This document shows positions 62,276 to 64,000 of a DNA stretch of 64,000 nt, piece by piece. This DNA comes from Aquatica leii (taxonomy: Eukaryota > Arthropoda > Insecta > Coleoptera > Lampyridae), in assembly GCA_035610365.1 (NCBI GenBank), contig CM069432.1, positions 265,853,177 to 265,917,176 on the forward strand. Direction: 5' to 3'. Under the pieces are notes generated by a model. It made no database searches. It worked only from the letters and a program-made list of their open reading frames with translations, and was not told the origin of the DNA. The position numbers and the translations under genes were made by a program. The stretch's first letter is position 1. Each line of letters opens with the position of its first letter.

Positions 62276-64000
62276 AGTTTAACTTTATTCATTGCCATTT
62301 GGCTTACAAATTTGGTCGTGTTATTACATTACATATATATATTACATTTACTGTCTTTTAAATATTCCGGCACCCCTTCACCCTTGATATCTTTATAATT
62401 CCTATTATATCTGCTCTCTTTTATCTTTGTCCATCTTTCTTGTTTTTCGATGTCTCTATCTCTCCTTATTATTTCTTCTTTTGTCCCTACCCCCTCTTCT
62501 CTTAATCTCTCCACTTCTTCACTCGCGTACCCATTTCTTTTGTAATACTCTTCTCTGCCCTCCTGCCCGTACTTCACTTTCCCTCCCTTTATTTCTTTCC
62601 AACATTCTTGCAGAATTTTGCAATCTGTTCTTTCCCTCATTTCTTCCTCGTATTTTATTGCTCTTTTTCCTGTCTCAATCCTTATTTTTTCTATCTGAAC
62701 CTCCTCTCTCACAATATACCCCGGTGTATCCCTGTCCAATCCTAACACCCATCTCCAGTATTTTTCCTGTAGCCCCTCGACCTCCCTCCACTCCTTCCAG
62801 CCCAATATTTCCGCTCCATACATTACCACCTCCTTTATTAATTTTTCGAACAGCAATTTTCTTTTTTTTATATCCATCTTGAATACTCTTTCCCCCACAC
62901 CCCAGACTTGTCCTATTAGCCTGTTTCCTTTCTTCACCCTTTCCTTTATGTGTTCTCCCTCTTTATTATCCTGTTTCATCGTGTAGCCCAGGTATGTAAA
63001 TTCCTTCACTTGTTGCACTTTCTCATCACTACATCTCCACTCCTCTCTTTTTCTTTCCCCCCCTCCTTTTCTGAATATCATTATCTTTGTTTTCTCCGTG
63101 TTTACTTCCAATTCTTTTTTTTTCATATATTTTTCTAGCGTTTTCATCATCTCTTTCATTTCCTTTTCCTCCTTAGCCACCAACACTATGTCATCCGCAT
63201 ACGCCAACGACCATACCTTCGCTTTCCCTACCACTATCCCTCCTGTCTGTTGTCCTCTCATTGTCTCTTTCAGATCCCCCGTATATACCGAGAACAGGCT
63301 TGGGCTCAGTGGACATCCCTGCCTCAACCCTCTCTTTGTTATGAATTTCTCACTCTCTTCCCCATTCACTTTAACCCTGTTTCTCGTTTCTTCGTATATT
63401 TCCTCTATTCTTTGTATTAATCTTTCATTGATTTTTTTTCTTTTCATATATTCCCACAGCTTTTCCCTATTCACTTTGTCAAAAGCAGCTTTTAGGTCTA
63501 CGAATAGTGCTACCATTTTCCCTCTTTTTTTTTCTAGTTCTTTATTTGCTAAGTGTTTCATTATATATATGTTGTCTATCGCCCTTCTTCTTTTTCTGAA
63601 TCCCGCTTGTCCGTCTGGTAGCAAACTTCTTTCCTCTATTTCCTTCTGTAATCTTTCTTGCAGTATTGTCGCGTACAATTTGTATGCCGAGCTCAGTAAT
63701 GTTACCCCTCTATAATTCTCGACTTTTTTTTTTCGCCTTTTTTATGTATTGGGCATATTATTCCCTCTCTCCATCTCTCTGGGAATCCTTCCCCTTTCCA
63801 TATTTTGTTTATTATTTCCTTCATCCTTTTTGCTACATTTTCTCCCCGTATATCCACTCTTCTCCTTGTATCCCATCTTCTCCTGTCGCCTTTTTTTTAT
63901 ATTCTTTATCGCCTCTATTACTTCTTCCTCCCTTATTCTATCCCTATCTCCTTCTTCTTGTCTTACTACCGCGTCTTTCCTTTTTTCTTTTTCCTGCTTT
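62271..64000 (-). mobile_element. purine-strand LINE, copy C, runs off the window
   Basis: 3' end at 62271 (AAGTTTAACTTTATTCATTG on plus). The C-terminal knuckle region present in copies A and B is missing: the frame ends at EYLKDSKCNIYM, at a deletion near 62350. Sequence upstream of 63700 continues to the window edge with a frameshift near 63725. Confidence 0.8.
62329..63678 (-). CDS. reverse transcriptase of LINE copy C, open
   Basis: 449 codons without interruption, the best-preserved RT of this family: [32 protein letters not shown] with the motif-A Asp at 61, [20 protein letters not shown] at 117-136, YADD at 160-163, then [16 protein letters not shown] and [12 protein letters not shown]. 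The first methionine is only the first in frame; the natural ORF2 starts about 1.5 kb upstream, beyond a frameshift. The C-terminal zinc knuckle has been lost. Very Lys/Glu-rich, in line with the purine bias of the strand. Confidence 0.8.
   Translation of the reverse strand: MYATILQERLQKEIEERSLLPDGQAGFRKRRRAIDNIYIMKHLANKELEKKRGKMVALFVDLKAAFDKVNREKLWEYMKRKKINERLIQRIEEIYEETRNRVKVNGEESEKFITKRGLRQGCPLSPSLFSVYTGDLKETMRGQQTGGIVVGKAKVWSLAYADDIVLVAKEEKEMKEMMKTLEKYMKKKELEVNTEKTKIMIFRKGGGERKREEWRCSDEKVQQVKEFTYLGYTMKQDNKEGEHIKERVKKGNRLIGQVWGVGERVFKMDIKKRKLLFEKLIKEVVMYGAEILGWKEWREVEGLQEKYWRWVLGLDRDTPGYIVREEVQIEKIRIETGKRAIKYEEEMRERTDCKILQECWKEIKGGKVKYGQEGREEYYKRNGYASEEVERLREEGVGTKEEIIRRDRDIEKQERWTKIKESRYNRNYKDIKGEGVPEYLKDSKCNIYM

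Overview
The window looks like transposon-rich nuclear DNA of an insect. Three host genes are visible only as fragments or a small whole gene. All three use canonical GT-AG introns, and the resolved short introns are 48-51 bp, as is common in beetles and flies. The order of insect cannot be fixed from this window. Everything else recognisable is retrotransposon or DNA transposon sequence, mostly decayed: Ty3/gypsy, BEL/Pao and copia LTR elements, at least four kinds of non-LTR element (LINE), and Tc1 and pogo relatives.

Host genes. (1) 7591-9240 (+): the 3' part of a gene whose first visible exon encodes the second half of an ADD (ATRX-type) zinc domain, followed by a 473-codon exon stretch. 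It is probably a chromatin reader related to ATRX/ADD1. (2) 28858-29313 (-): a small two-exon gene for an EF-hand protein of 135 residues. A perfect RFX X-box lies 35 bp upstream of its ATG, which suggests a ciliary gene. (3) 49348-54028 (-): the last three coding exons of a GRAF-type RhoGAP (ARHGAP26/oligophrenin family), ending in its C-terminal SH3 domain. The 4.3-kb intron between two of these exons holds an antisense LINE. The window to the right of 54028 (BEL, LOA-like LINE, BEL, LINE) is probably one more expanded Graf intron.

Layout. 1-6300: Tc1 remnant, decayed gypsy copy 1 (-), second Tc1 remnant. 7591-9780: ADD gene. 9955-25310: LINE territory with a tandem segmental duplication (units 11431-18430 and 18431-25004). 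Each unit holds a defective Jockey-like LINE (+) tail-to-tail with an R1/Waldo-like LINE (-). The second R1-like copy has both ORFs open. 25320-28653: gypsy integrase remnant, Jockey ORF1 remnant, copia RT scrap with an adjoining LTR. 28858-30040: EF-hand gene, gypsy scrap, tandem repeats. 30300-34600: a 4.3-kb purine-strand LINE (-). 37194-38110: pogo-like transposase. 40961-47696: gypsy copy 2 (-), better preserved. 48180-64000: BEL scraps, Graf exons, LINE copies B and C, an LOA-like LINE.

Most interesting observation: the gypsy family carries, in frame behind its integrase and just before the 3' LTR, a macro domain of the OARD1/TARG1 (ADP-ribose glycohydrolase) type. The domain occurs at the same position in both copies, 40 kb apart, and the better copy keeps the Lys and Asp positions that TARG1 uses in catalysis. 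The LTRs of the same family carry runs of heat-shock elements, and in copy 2 these sit directly upstream of a TATA box. Together they suggest a stress-inducible retroelement that brings its own ADP-ribosylation eraser.
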